Below are positions 34,745-45,118 of a DNA stretch of 64,000 nucleotides, piece by piece. Below the pieces are notes generated by a model. That model did not search any database. It saw only the letters and a program-made list of their open reading frames with translations, and was not told where the DNA came from. Position 1 is the first letter of the stretch. Each line of letters begins with the position of its first letter. Position numbers and translations under genes: made by a program. The stretch is from Lutibacter sp. (GTDB taxonomy: Bacteria; Bacteroidota; Bacteroidia; Flavobacteriales; Flavobacteriaceae). Location: contig NZ_JAUYUD010000049.1 of the NCBI RefSeq assembly GCF_030692605.1, positions 1 to 64,000 of the forward strand. Direction: 5' to 3'.

Positions 34745-35863
34745 ATGAAATTATTAGTTATTTCACATACAGCGCATTATATAAAAAGTGATGGAATTGT
34801 GGTAGGTTGGGGCCCCACCATCAAAGAAATAAATGCACTTACAACTATTTTTGATGAGATAATTCACGTAGCACCCTTACATGCTGAACCTGCTCCCAAT
34901 AGTGCTATTGCTTATGAAACAGGTGTTATTTACAAACCTTTAAAACCGTCGGGAGGTTCCTTTCTAAAGAAACTAACCATACTATTAAGAGCACCTTTTA
35001 ATTTATGGCAAATTTATACGTATAGTAAAAATGTTGATTTCATCCAATTCAGAGCACCTACCGGAATGGGACTGTATGTTTTACCTTATTTAAAATTTTG
35101 CAATCGTAAGCAATATTGGATAAAATATGCTGGAAATTGGGTTGCAACTAATTTATCTTTGGGAAATAAATTTCAAAAATGGTGGCTTCAACATATAATT
35201 TCTTCAAAAATTAAAGTGACAGTAAACGGACAATGGCCTCATGAAAAGCAACATATTTTGGCTTTTGAAAATCCTTGTTTAAGTGAACAGGAACGAATTG
35301 AAGGATTGAAGGTGATAGAAAAAAAACAATTAGGTAATAACTACCAGTATTGTTTTGTTGGAAGTTTAACAGAAAATAAGGGGATTCAGTATTTGGTAAA
35401 AGCATTTTTGAGTTTAGATCATACAACTATTGGAGGGATGCACATTGTTGGAGATGGACAACTAAAAGAACAATTAGAGTTAGAAGCAAAGCAACTAAAA
35501 ATTCCTGTTCATTTTTATGGATATTTGACCAAGGATGAAATTATTAAAATTTATATAAAATGTCATTTTATCATGTTGCCTTCGCAAAGTGAGGGATTTC
35601 CAAAAGTAATTGGAGAAGCCATGAATTATGGTTGTGTTCCAATTGTGTCGGAAGTTTCTTGCATCAATCAATATATTAGAAATGAGTATAACGGATTTTT
35701 AATCAACCCAATTACAGCTGAAAACATTAAACTAATTATAGCAGAAAGTTTAGAAATGTCAAACGATACGTTTCAATCATACATCAATATAAATTATAAA
35801 ATTGCTAAAAAATTTACCTATGCCTATTATCTTGAAAGGATTAAAAGAGAAATACTTAATTAA
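34745..35863 (+). CDS. Glycosyltransferase, family 4
   Basis: A 372-residue GT-B protein with KLLVISHTAHYIKSDGIVVG at the N-terminus, CFVGSLTENKGIQYLVKAFL (about 203-222) and PSQSEGFPKVIGEAMNYGCV then PIVSEVS as the GT4 donor site. In place of the usual PGGxxxH loop it has DGIVVGWGPTIKEINALTTI. It appears complete and soluble. 220 bases without a gene follow, holding a possible internal promoter. Donor unknown. Confidence 0.89.
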   Translation: MKLLVISHTAHYIKSDGIVVGWGPTIKEINALTTIFDEIIHVAPLHAEPAPNSAIAYETGVIYKPLKPSGGSFLKKLTILLRAPFNLWQIYTYSKNVDFIQFRAPTGMGLYVLPYLKFCNRKQYWIKYAGNWVATNLSLGNKFQKWWLQHIISSKIKVTVNGQWPHEKQHILAFENPCLSEQERIEGLKVIEKKQLGNNYQYCFVGSLTENKGIQYLVKAFLSLDHTTIGGMHIVGDGQLKEQLELEAKQLKIPVHFYGYLTKDEIIKIYIKCHFIMLPSQSEGFPKVIGEAMNYGCVPIVSEVSCINQYIRNEYNGFLINPITAENIKLIIAESLEMSNDTFQSYININYKIAKKFTYAYYLERIKREILN

Positions 35864-36041
35864 ATGATAAGACTGTTTTACGAGATAGACTTCTTGAAAA
35901 GTTAATATAAATGGTAACATTTCAATTATAATAGCAGTATTATCGTTATTTTTATAGTAGTAAGCTCGCTATACGCTGTGTAATGTTGTAGTTTGAGGAA
36001 TAAGAAATTGGTAGATATGGTGCAAGTACTATCAATTTTAG

Positions 36042-36049
36042 TAAATTTG
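36042..36049 (+). promoter_or_regulatory. Possible internal -7 element upstream of the ligase-like gene
   Basis: TAAATTTG fits TAnnTTTG and lies 34 bases before the TTG start of the O-antigen ligase-like gene, in a 220-base gap of the locus. No clear -33 element is seen. Such a site could give the ligase and distal genes independent expression. Confidence 0.35.
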
Positions 36050-36083
36050 AATTTAAAACAACATCTAAAACAAGTCATATACC

Positions 36084-37436
36084 TTGCAGTTGTATAAAAC
36101 AAAAAATAATAACCTACTATTAGCCTTATTTCACCTATTTTTAGGTGCATTGCTACTTACTGGACTTTTTATGAAAGTAATTTCGGCAGCCATTTTAATA
36201 GTTGGAATCGTTGTTATTATTAAATCTAAAAACCAACATAATGAAGCGATATTATGGAGTGCCTATGTAGTTGGAGCAGAAGTGTTTTTCAGAATGTCGA
36301 AAGGCTTGTATTTTTATGAGTTACCCAAATATTCGGTACTGCTATTTTTAATTATAGGTTTAGTAATTGAAAAAAAGAATCATCACATTTCAGTGAGTTA
36401 TTTGTTTTATATTTTATTGTTATTAATTGGAATTTCATTTGTTAACCTCCCTTATGAAGAGTCAGTTCGAACGGCGATTGCATTTAATTTGAGTGGTCCT
36501 GTGTTGCTAGGAGTTTCTGCCATTTATTTTTATAAACGGAAAATACCGATTTCCACCATGCTCTCCATACTCTTTTTTATGGCATTGCCTATCATTTCAA
36601 TGGTGAGTTTGTTGTATTTTAAAACGCCCAGTATTAGTGATATTGAATTTGGTGGGGTTTCGAATAGAACTGCTTCCGGTGGATATGGTCCAAACCAAGT
36701 TGCAACCATATTAGGGGTTGGTGCATTTATTTTTATGGTCTATCTTGTTTTTAAAAGACGGATTTTCTCTTGGATGATCGTTGATGTACTTATAATGGGC
36801 TACTTGATTTTTAGAGGTTTGGTAACATTTTCTCGAGGAGGTATGATCACAGCACTGATTGCTGGGTTGGCATTCTTGTTTTTTTATTTTATGTCACAAG
36901 AAAATAAAATTCAAAACTTTTTAAAATTTACAGGATTGGCACTGGTTTTTGGAATAATTATGTTTATTTCTGCAACAAATGCAACAGATGGGATGTTGGT
37001 AAACCGGTACACCAATAAAAATGCATTAGGGGTAGAAAAACAAGATGCAACGGCAGGGAGATTAACGATTATTGGGAGTGAGTTTAAATCCTTTTTAGAA
37101 AATCCTTTTTTTGGAATAGGCATTGGTGGCGGTAAGTTTTACAGAATGGATGAAATAAATGTAGAAGTAGCCTCTCATAATGAATTGAGTAGGCTTTTAG
37201 GGGAACATGGGATGCTTGGCCTTATTGCGTTACTTATTTTAATAAGCATTCCAATAAAACATATTCTTGGGCAACCATATTTAGCAAGGGCTTTTTTAAG
37301 TGCTTTTTTTGTTTTCTGGTTTTTAACCATCAATCATTCGGCGATGCGTGTTGCATTTCCAGCATTTATTTACGGATTAAGTTTAGTTATAATAACAAAT
37401 GATGAAGAAGAAGAAGATTCTGTACATAGGTACTAA
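36084..37436 (+). CDS. O-antigen ligase/polymerase-like membrane protein
   Basis: A 450-residue, strongly hydrophobic protein with about 10-12 membrane segments. A large loop near residues 300-360 contains YTNKNALGVEKQDATAGRLT and GIGIGGGKFYRMDEINVEVA then SHNELSRLLGEHGMLGL, the Wzy_C-type signature in which the SHN(E) histidine is the conserved acceptor-side residue. By family it may be a WaaL-type ligase or a Wzy polymerase. Since the locus has an ABC exporter and no Wzx/Wzz in the window, ligase is more likely (inference). The start is TTG 36084, as no ATG is suitably placed. Its last 38 bases overlap the next GT4 gene. Confidence 0.85.
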   Translation: MQLYKTKNNNLLLALFHLFLGALLLTGLFMKVISAAILIVGIVVIIKSKNQHNEAILWSAYVVGAEVFFRMSKGLYFYELPKYSVLLFLIIGLVIEKKNHHISVSYLFYILLLLIGISFVNLPYEESVRTAIAFNLSGPVLLGVSAIYFYKRKIPISTMLSILFFMALPIISMVSLLYFKTPSISDIEFGGVSNRTASGGYGPNQVATILGVGAFIFMVYLVFKRRIFSWMIVDVLIMGYLIFRGLVTFSRGGMITALIAGLAFLFFYFMSQENKIQNFLKFTGLALVFGIIMFISATNATDGMLVNRYTNKNALGVEKQDATAGRLTIIGSEFKSFLENPFFGIGIGGGKFYRMDEINVEVASHNELSRLLGEHGMLGLIALLILISIPIKHILGQPYLARAFLSAFFVFWFLTINHSAMRVAFPAFIYGLSLVIITNDEEEEDSVHRY

Positions 37437-38421
37437 TTTAAGTTCAAAAAGTAAGTATACCTCTAGTATGGCAACGTTGAGCGAAATGTTACACCTTGAA
37501 GGCTATGAAATAACTAAATCGTCGTCAAAACCAAATAAGTATCTCAGGTTTTTAGCCATGTTATGGTCTGTTTTTAAAATGAGAAATAGTATTGATTATG
37601 TATTAATTGATACATTTAGCACTTCCAATTTTTATTATGCCGTTGCTACATCTCAATTGGCTAGACTTTGTTCGCTAAAATACATTCCAATTTTACGTGG
37701 TGGAAATTTGCCGTATCGATTAGCTGCTTTTCCAAAATTATCAGCATTGCTATTCCAACATTCTTATAAAAATATTGCTCCTTCTAAATATATGCAATAT
37801 GCCTTTAAAGAAAGGGGTTTTGAATCAGATTATATTCCGAATAGCATACCCATTGAAAAGTATGATTTTAAATTAAGAGATGAAGTAAAACCAAAAATTT
37901 TATGGGTGAGGGCTTTTGATCAAACATACAATCCAGTATTGGCAATTAAAGTGTTGTCACTACTTAAAAATACTTTTGAAGCTATTGAATTATGTATGGT
38001 GGGCCCCGATAAAGATGGTTCTTTAAGTGAAGCTAAATTAATGGCTCAACAATTAAATGTATTAAATAGTGTTTCATTTACAGGTGTTTTACCAAATGAT
38101 CAATGGCATTTACTTTCAAAAAAATATGATATTTTTATAAACACCACCAATGTAGATAATATGCCTGTGAGTATTTTAGAGGCAATGGCTTTGGGTTTTC
38201 CAATTGTTTCTACCAATGCAGGAGGATTGCCATATCTTATTGAAGACGGCATAGATGGAATTTTAGTTCCTGTAAATGATGAACGTGCGATGGCAAATGC
38301 CATAAAAGACCTTATACATAATCCTGAAAAAGCAACATTTCTTTCAGGAAATGCGCGGAAGAAAGCAACAGAATTTGATATGAATCATGTGAAAAGGCAA
38401 TGGCTTGATTTACTGAAATAA
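37399..38421 (+). CDS. Glycosyltransferase, family 4
   Basis: A 340-residue GT-B protein with the opening KKKKILYIGTNLSSKSKYTS, RGGNLPYRLAAFPKLSALLF, and the donor site NTTNVDNMPVSILEAMALGF then PIVSTNAGG. It starts at ATG 37399 or the adjacent ATG 37402, inside the last codons of the ligase-like gene (38-base overlap). It is a somewhat short, complete GT4. A short gap of nine bases leads to the CapK-like gene. Donor unknown. Confidence 0.9.
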   Translation: MMKKKKILYIGTNLSSKSKYTSSMATLSEMLHLEGYEITKSSSKPNKYLRFLAMLWSVFKMRNSIDYVLIDTFSTSNFYYAVATSQLARLCSLKYIPILRGGNLPYRLAAFPKLSALLFQHSYKNIAPSKYMQYAFKERGFESDYIPNSIPIEKYDFKLRDEVKPKILWVRAFDQTYNPVLAIKVLSLLKNTFEAIELCMVGPDKDGSLSEAKLMAQQLNVLNSVSFTGVLPNDQWHLLSKKYDIFINTTNVDNMPVSILEAMALGFPIVSTNAGGLPYLIEDGIDGILVPVNDERAMANAIKDLIHNPEKATFLSGNARKKATEFDMNHVKRQWLDLLK

Positions 38422-38430
38422 GAAATAAAA

Positions 38431-39816
38431 ATGTTAACCCAAATTTACACCAACAGTCCTGTTTTTTTTCAAAATATCCTTATTACCTTATATGGGTATT
38501 ACTGGAGAAATAGAAGGTTTGGTGGTTTTTTTGGTAAAAAGTTAATTGAGTTTAAAGAAAGAGAAAATTTTACGGCAGTAGAATGGACCAATTATCAGAC
38601 TACAGCGCTTCGAAAATTATTGGTACATGCTTTTACAACAGTCCCTTTTTATAAAGCACTTTATAAAAAGCACGGTTTTACAATACATGATTTTGAAACT
38701 TTTGAGTTAGAAGATTTACAAAAACTTCCTTTTTTAGAAAAAGAGGATTTACGAAAATTTGGAACTTCAACTTTGCTTTCACTAAAAAGGAAAAAGGGAA
38801 CTTTTTATAGCAGTAGTGGAAGTACAGGTACTCCAACAGAACTGTATTTTAGCAGAGAATTTCATCAAACGTGGAGTGCCTTATATGAAGCAAGAGTCAG
38901 GAATTGGGCAGACGTTACGTATAAAATGCCAAGAGCCACGATAGGAGGAAGGCGTGTGGTACCAAAAGCTAATTCAAATCCGCCCTATTATCGTTTTAAC
39001 AGGGCAGAATCGCAAACTTATTTTTCTGCTTATCATATTTCAGAAGTGAATGTTGAGGATTATGTGTTGGGATTGATTACTTCTAATGCTACCTATTTAG
39101 TGGGTTATGCAACCAGTATTTACCTGTTGGCGCTTTGTATTGAAAAAAAACAGTTAAAAGCTCCTCCATTAATGGCAGTATTAACCTCGAGTGAAAAATT
39201 GACTGAGGCAATGAGAATTAGTATTGAACGTGTATTTAATTGTAAGGCATTTGATGGGTATAGTGGGGTAGAAGCTTGTGGATTAATATCAGAAAATAAA
39301 TTCGGAGAATTATTATTTAGCCCCGACTCTGGGATTATGGAAGTATTGAATGATGATAATATACCAGTAAACTGTGGAGAATCAGGAAATGTAATTGCCA
39401 CTGGTTTATTGAATTTCGATCAGCCTTTAATTAGATACAGAATAGGTGATAAAGTAACTTTAGCAGTCGACCAACCTAAAACAGGAGACAACCAAATGCT
39501 TAAAATATTGGAAATTGAAGGTAGAGAGGAGGATGTAATTAGAGGAATTAATGGTAGCCAAATGGTTCGTTTTCACGGTGTTTTTGTTGGGATTCCAGAT
39601 TTACTCATGAGTCAAGTTATTCAACATACCTTGCAATATATTGAGATAAAATTGGTTATAAATGCTAACTATAAACACATTTCAGAAAAAATAATGGCAG
39701 ATAGAATTAAAAGTCAATTAGGTGAAATGGAAATAAAATTTACCTATGTGGAATCCATTGAAAAAACAAAGAACGGCAAATACAAAGCGGTAATCTCTCA
39801 TTTAAAACATGAATAA
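38431..39816 (+). CDS. CapK/PaaK-like adenylate-forming protein
   Basis: A 461-residue member of the phenylacetate-CoA ligase/CapK group. The ATP-binding P-loop SSSGSTGTPTELYFS (127-141) is intact, followed by GYSGVEACGLISENKFGELL and FDQPLIRYRIGDKVTL, typical of the adenylation fold. CapK-type proteins are found in many capsule and O-antigen loci, but their reactions are poorly known; an acyl-activating or acyl-transferring role has been suggested. Here the locus also holds a MaoC-like hydratase and an LpxA-like acyltransferase, so the protein could supply acyl groups (inference). It overlaps the next gene by eight bases. No membrane segments are visible. Confidence 0.88.
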   Translation: MLTQIYTNSPVFFQNILITLYGYYWRNRRFGGFFGKKLIEFKERENFTAVEWTNYQTTALRKLLVHAFTTVPFYKALYKKHGFTIHDFETFELEDLQKLPFLEKEDLRKFGTSTLLSLKRKKGTFYSSSGSTGTPTELYFSREFHQTWSALYEARVRNWADVTYKMPRATIGGRRVVPKANSNPPYYRFNRAESQTYFSAYHISEVNVEDYVLGLITSNATYLVGYATSIYLLALCIEKKQLKAPPLMAVLTSSEKLTEAMRISIERVFNCKAFDGYSGVEACGLISENKFGELLFSPDSGIMEVLNDDNIPVNCGESGNVIATGLLNFDQPLIRYRIGDKVTLAVDQPKTGDNQMLKILEIEGREEDVIRGINGSQMVRFHGVFVGIPDLLMSQVIQHTLQYIEIKLVINANYKHISEKIMADRIKSQLGEMEIKFTYVESIEKTKNGKYKAVISHLKHE

Positions 39817-41023
39817 AAAAATAATTTGGGTTTTAAATCAAACGGCAGGAAAGCCCGATTCAGGTTGGGGAGAACGCCATTATTTTTTTTCAAAATATTG
39901 GATTCAAAAAGGCTATGAGGTGAAAATAATTTCTGGATCCTACAATCATTTATTTTTAAATCAACCAAAGATTTCAAAGAAAACATTTACTGTTGAAAAT
40001 GTTGAAGATGGAATTTCATTTTGTTGGGTAAAAATTCCTATGTACGATGGTGCGAGTATTTTTAAATTATGGAGTATGCTTGTTTTTGCATTTAAGTTAT
40101 TTTTTCTCAGCAGTAAATTAATAGGAAAGCCAAGTGTTATTATTGTTTCTTCGATGCCGATATTTCAAATTTTACCTGGTATTTTTTTGAAATGGAAGTA
40201 TAAGACCTCTAAACTGATTTTTGAGATTCGTGATTTGTGGCCGTTAACACCAATCCATCTATCTGGATATTCGAAGTTTCATCCTATAATTTTGGGGATG
40301 TCTTGGTTAGAAAAAATAGGCTATAGAAAGGCAGATTCCATTGTTTCATTGTTACCTAATGCTTTTAATTATATTGATAAAATATCTGGAGACACCTCTA
40401 AATCTCATTGGATTTCTAATGGAATTGACGCATCGTTATTAGTTAAAGAAGAAATCTCAAAAGAAATTGTGGCACAAATACCAACTGATAAATTTATTAT
40501 AGGATACTCAGGGACTATGGGAATGGCCAATGCGTTGGAATACTTAATTGAAGCCTCTATTTTATTAAAAAACAATCAAAATATTCATTTTGTATTTGTT
40601 GGTGATGGTTATTTAAAAAAACAATTTCTACAAGCAACAAAACACAATAACAACATTACATTTATTGATAAAATATCTAAAAACCAAGTTCAACAGGTGT
40701 TGCAATTATTTAATTGTTGTTTTATTGGTAGAAATAATACACCACTATTTGATTATGGTGTATCCTCGAATAAATATTTTGATTATATGTTAGCGGGTAA
40801 GCCTATTTTAGAATCGTCTAATCGAATAAAGAGTCCGGCTGAGCTTGCAGATTGTAGTATTCAGGTTAAGCCAGAGAATCCTAAAGCTATTGTTGAAGGT
40901 ATTTTTGAGCTACTTAAAATGAATAGCAAGGAGTTGCAAGAATTAGGGGAAAGAGGTTATACTTATGTTAAAAAATACCATAACTTTGAATATTTAAGTA
41001 CTAATTATTTAAAATTATTTTAA
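39809..41023 (+). CDS. Glycosyltransferase, family 4 (WbuB-like)
   Basis: A 404-residue GT-B protein with KIIWVLNQTAGKPDSGWGER at the N-terminus, FEIRDLWPLTPIHLSGYSK in the middle and GYSGTMGMANALEYLIEASI plus SSNKYFDYMLAGKPILESSN at the donor site. These are the marks of WbuB-like L-fucosamine transferases and relatives that act second, after the initiating transferase. The gene abuts the initiating transferase gene (next start is the base after its stop), which fits that step. Donor specificity, perhaps fucosamine-like, is inference. Confidence 0.9.
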   Translation: MNKKIIWVLNQTAGKPDSGWGERHYFFSKYWIQKGYEVKIISGSYNHLFLNQPKISKKTFTVENVEDGISFCWVKIPMYDGASIFKLWSMLVFAFKLFFLSSKLIGKPSVIIVSSMPIFQILPGIFLKWKYKTSKLIFEIRDLWPLTPIHLSGYSKFHPIILGMSWLEKIGYRKADSIVSLLPNAFNYIDKISGDTSKSHWISNGIDASLLVKEEISKEIVAQIPTDKFIIGYSGTMGMANALEYLIEASILLKNNQNIHFVFVGDGYLKKQFLQATKHNNNITFIDKISKNQVQQVLQLFNCCFIGRNNTPLFDYGVSSNKYFDYMLAGKPILESSNRIKSPAELADCSIQVKPENPKAIVEGIFELLKMNSKELQELGERGYTYVKKYHNFEYLSTNYLKLF

Positions 41024-42409
41024 ATGCCCCAGTCCTATTTCCATTTTTCTATATCAGAACGCAAATTATATTTGCGAGTATTGGATAGTGCCTTAATGTT
41101 ACTTGGGTTATTTTTAAGTGCTTATTTTTTTAAATTTGATTACTTCGATTTTCAAAATTCACAGAGTTTTATATGGGGATTTTTATTAATTTTTTATTTT
41201 TTATTTTTCGGAGAAATTTTTGAGTTGTACAATCTAAAAGTTGCTAGTGATAAATATTTGACATTTCGAAGTGCAGTAATGACTCTTTTTTTTACGGTTT
41301 TATTTTATGTGTTTACACCGTTTTTTTCACCGATACTTCCACAAAATAGGTTGCAAATTTTAATTTTTATTGGTGCTTTAATCATTCCATTAATTTTAAA
41401 TAGATGGATTTATATTCAATTTATTTATGCTCCTCGATTTTTAAAAAATATTTTGGTAATTGTGGAAGCTGACCATCTATTGGGGGTTATACAAAGCATT
41501 CAAAATAAGGAGGCAAATAAAATTGTTGTTGTTGTTTCAGATAAAGAGGTTAAATTAAATCATAGTTATAGGTTTATTAAAAGTAACCAAGTAGACTTGA
41601 AACATGCGATTAATAAAAATTATGTAAATGAAATAATTGTTGCTTCTTCCAATCCAAATTTTATTTCCAAAGAAATTAATAATCAGTTGATTGAATTGTT
41701 TAAAAAGGGAGTGGTTATTAAATCATTAGATTCTTTTATTGAAGAGGAAACTAATAAAATTTCAGAAGGAAAATTAACAGCTGATTTTTATAACTATTTT
41801 TCATTTAGTAAAAGCCATCAGAACAACTTATACTTAACTTTTGGGAGATTAAGCGATATCTTGTTTTCATTAATTGGCGTTATATTTTTTATGGTATTTA
41901 TTCCTATAGTTTTTATAGGAAATTTTATCGCTAATAAAGGACCTTTATTTTATACCCAAATGAGGGTGGGTAGCAAAGGAGAGCTATTTAGGATCGTGAA
42001 ATTTAGATCTATGATTGTGAACGCTGAAAAAAATGGAGTGGTTTGGGCAAAAAAAAATGATACTAGAATTACAACCTTTGGTAGGTTATTACGAAAATCT
42101 AGGTTGGATGAAGTGCCACAATTTATCAATGTTTTAAAAGGAGATATGAGTTTAATAGGCCCTCGACCAGAACGTCCAGAATATGTAGCACGTTTAGAAA
42201 AAGAGTTGCCTTTTTATGGCATTAGACATGTAGTAAAACCAGGTTTAACAGGTTGGGCACAAGTGATGCATCCTTATGCAGCAACAATGGAAGATCAAAA
42301 AATAAAATTGATGTACGACTTGTATTATATAAAAGAACGAAATATGTTGCTCGATTTAAAAATAATAATTAAAACAATTAGTACCATACTATTTTTTAGA
42401 GGCACCTAA
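41024..42409 (+). CDS. Initiating polyprenyl-phosphate sugar transferase (WcaJ/PHPT type)
   Basis: A 461-residue membrane protein. The N-terminal half has four hydrophobic segments (about 18-33, 46-63, 84-100, 110-128) and a soluble CoA-binding-like part (130-230). After a membrane re-entrant segment (about 278-300) comes the bacterial sugar transferase domain with KFRSMIVNAEKNG, DTRITTFGRLLRKSRLDEVP, QFINVLKGDMSLIGPRPERP and KPGLTGWAQVM. It transfers a sugar 1-phosphate to undecaprenyl phosphate and so starts glycan synthesis. It is the last gene of the locus, an arrangement common in flavobacteria. The sugar (glucose, galactose, or a N-acetyl-hexosamine) cannot be told. Confidence 0.93.
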   Translation: MPQSYFHFSISERKLYLRVLDSALMLLGLFLSAYFFKFDYFDFQNSQSFIWGFLLIFYFLFFGEIFELYNLKVASDKYLTFRSAVMTLFFTVLFYVFTPFFSPILPQNRLQILIFIGALIIPLILNRWIYIQFIYAPRFLKNILVIVEADHLLGVIQSIQNKEANKIVVVVSDKEVKLNHSYRFIKSNQVDLKHAINKNYVNEIIVASSNPNFISKEINNQLIELFKKGVVIKSLDSFIEEETNKISEGKLTADFYNYFSFSKSHQNNLYLTFGRLSDILFSLIGVIFFMVFIPIVFIGNFIANKGPLFYTQMRVGSKGELFRIVKFRSMIVNAEKNGVVWAKKNDTRITTFGRLLRKSRLDEVPQFINVLKGDMSLIGPRPERPEYVARLEKELPFYGIRHVVKPGLTGWAQVMHPYAATMEDQKIKLMYDLYYIKERNMLLDLKIIIKTISTILFFRGT

Positions 42410-42589
42410 TTTATCCGTTTGTCACACTAGCTTGTCGAAGTGTATATTTTATATTGACACTAATTTTAAAAATAAATTTAATTTTTACTCCATTCAATTA
42501 ATTGCACCCAACAGGTAATCATTATGTTTTTTGATTTTTCGTCACTGATAATTTTACTTTTTCAGTAAAATGTGGCAAACTCTTGATTT
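42410..42589. other. Gap between polysaccharide locus and tandem repeat
   Basis: This 180-base gap holds no gene. It contains a TCACACTAGCTTGTCGAAGTG-like sequence (about 42421-42441) resembling the CTGAGCG/CGAAG family tail, and otherwise AT-rich sequence. I saw no clear terminator for the long locus, though the repeat array downstream could itself stop transcription. Positions 43037-43090 likewise hold nothing recognisable. Confidence 0.4.
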
Positions 42590-43036
42590 ATTGGTGAGAT
42601 TACTTCGTCGTACACTCCTCGTAATGACGGTTATAATGTCATTGCGAATAATAAAGCAATCTGATTATTCTTGAACGTTATTGCGAACACAGTGAAGCAA
42701 TCTGTTAATTAAAGAAGCAGATTACTTCGTCGCATACTCTTCGTAATGACGGTTATAATGTTATTGCGAATAATAAAGCAATCTGATTATTCTTGAACGT
42801 CATTGCGAACACAGTGAAGCAATCTGTTAATTAAAGAAGCAGATTACTTCGTCGCGTACTCCTCGTAATGACGGTTATAATGTCATTGCGAATAATAAAG
42901 CAATCTGATTATTCTTGAACGTCATTGCGAACACAGTGAAGCAATCTGTTAATTAAAGAAGCAGATTACTTCGTCGCATACTCCTCGTAATGACGAACAA
43001 TATGTTATTACAAACTTAGAGAAGCAATCTGTTTAT
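42590..43036. repeat. 122-bp unit repeated in tandem, REP-like
   Basis: The landmark GTAATGACG recurs at 42621, 42743, 42865 and 42987, exactly 122 bases apart, so three full units and a fourth partial copy are present. Each unit contains CAGATTACTTCGTCG..CTCGTAATGACG in one orientation and CGTCATTGCGAAC..GTGAAGCAATCTG in the other, so each can fold into imperfect hairpins. Copies differ at only a few bases. The arms are the same as in the REP-like elements at 568-612 and 2498-2572. No coding frame is credible. Confidence 0.88.
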
Positions 43037-43090
43037 TTAATGTGAAGGACTTTATCGGATACATCTGATTATAAAATAGGAATCCAATAG

Positions 43091-44572
<1,482 letters not shown>

Positions 44573-44590
44573 TTAAAAAGTAATTGCAGG

Positions 44591-44598
44591 CAAATTTA
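44591..44598 (-). promoter_or_regulatory. Putative -7 element of guaB
   Basis: On the minus strand TAAATTTG matches TAnnTTTG and lies 30 bases before the guaB start codon. No good -33 TTG is seen. There is no recognisable purine riboswitch in the 66-base gap to the next gene. Confidence 0.45.
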
Positions 44599-44626
44599 CA
44601 CTATTTATATTAAATGAAAGAAAAAT

Positions 44627-45118
44627 TTATTTTTTAATGAATAGCAGCTGGTAACAAATTGATAAAGTTGATACTACAAAAGTAAATGTCATTAAAATGC
44701 CTGAAAAAATAATCAGGTATTTCATCCAAGTTATTCCTAGCCATAGAAAATAAATGCCGCCAAAAGTAAAAAGAACCGATAGAAAAGGTTCTAACATTAA
44801 AAAATATTTCAATCCTAGTGGGAGGGACGTAGTGGCCAACATAAGTGCCAACATAAAAAAGATAACCGACAATGATAAAATATGATTATGAACAATAGTA
44901 AGAATTTCATTTTTACTTTTCTTAAATTTCATTATTTCCGCATTTTCATCAGATTCATTGCCTAAATAATGTGTTTCTACCTCATTTGGATGCATAGTGG
45001 TAGTGGTATTCACAAAGCTTATCCCACCATAAAAACCAATGCTTAATACGCCTATGAATGTTAAAATAAGCAATTTAATTTCTCTTGGAAATTGATGTAT
45101 AAGTCCGTGAATTTGCAT
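44627..45118 (-). CDS. Four-helix membrane protein of unknown function
   Basis: A 163-residue hydrophobic protein with about four transmembrane segments (roughly 15-36, 75-95, 104-126, 133-158). TM2 begins with TIVHNHILSLSVIFF, so two histidines sit near the membrane surface; another histidine is in ETHYLGNESDENAE in the long first loop. I do not recognise the family. It shares one base with the upstream FMN-binding gene (its ATG overlaps the stop codon at 45118), so the two are translationally coupled. A membrane electron-transfer partner of the FMN protein is possible (inference). Confidence 0.7.
   Translation of the reverse strand: MQIHGLIHQFPREIKLLILTFIGVLSIGFYGGISFVNTTTTMHPNEVETHYLGNESDENAEIMKFKKSKNEILTIVHNHILSLSVIFFMLALMLATTSLPLGLKYFLMLEPFLSVLFTFGGIYFLWLGITWMKYLIIFSGILMTFTFVVSTLSICYQLLFIKK

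Noticed and set aside
36084-37436. Naming the multi-helix protein Wzy polymerase
   Set aside because: The locus is ABC-exporter dependent and no Wzx or Wzz was recognised, so a ligase is more likely; the family alone cannot decide.
42590-43036. 122-bp tandem repeat considered as a CRISPR array
   Set aside because: The entire 122-base unit is repeated, including the parts that would be spacers, so it is a simple tandem repeat.
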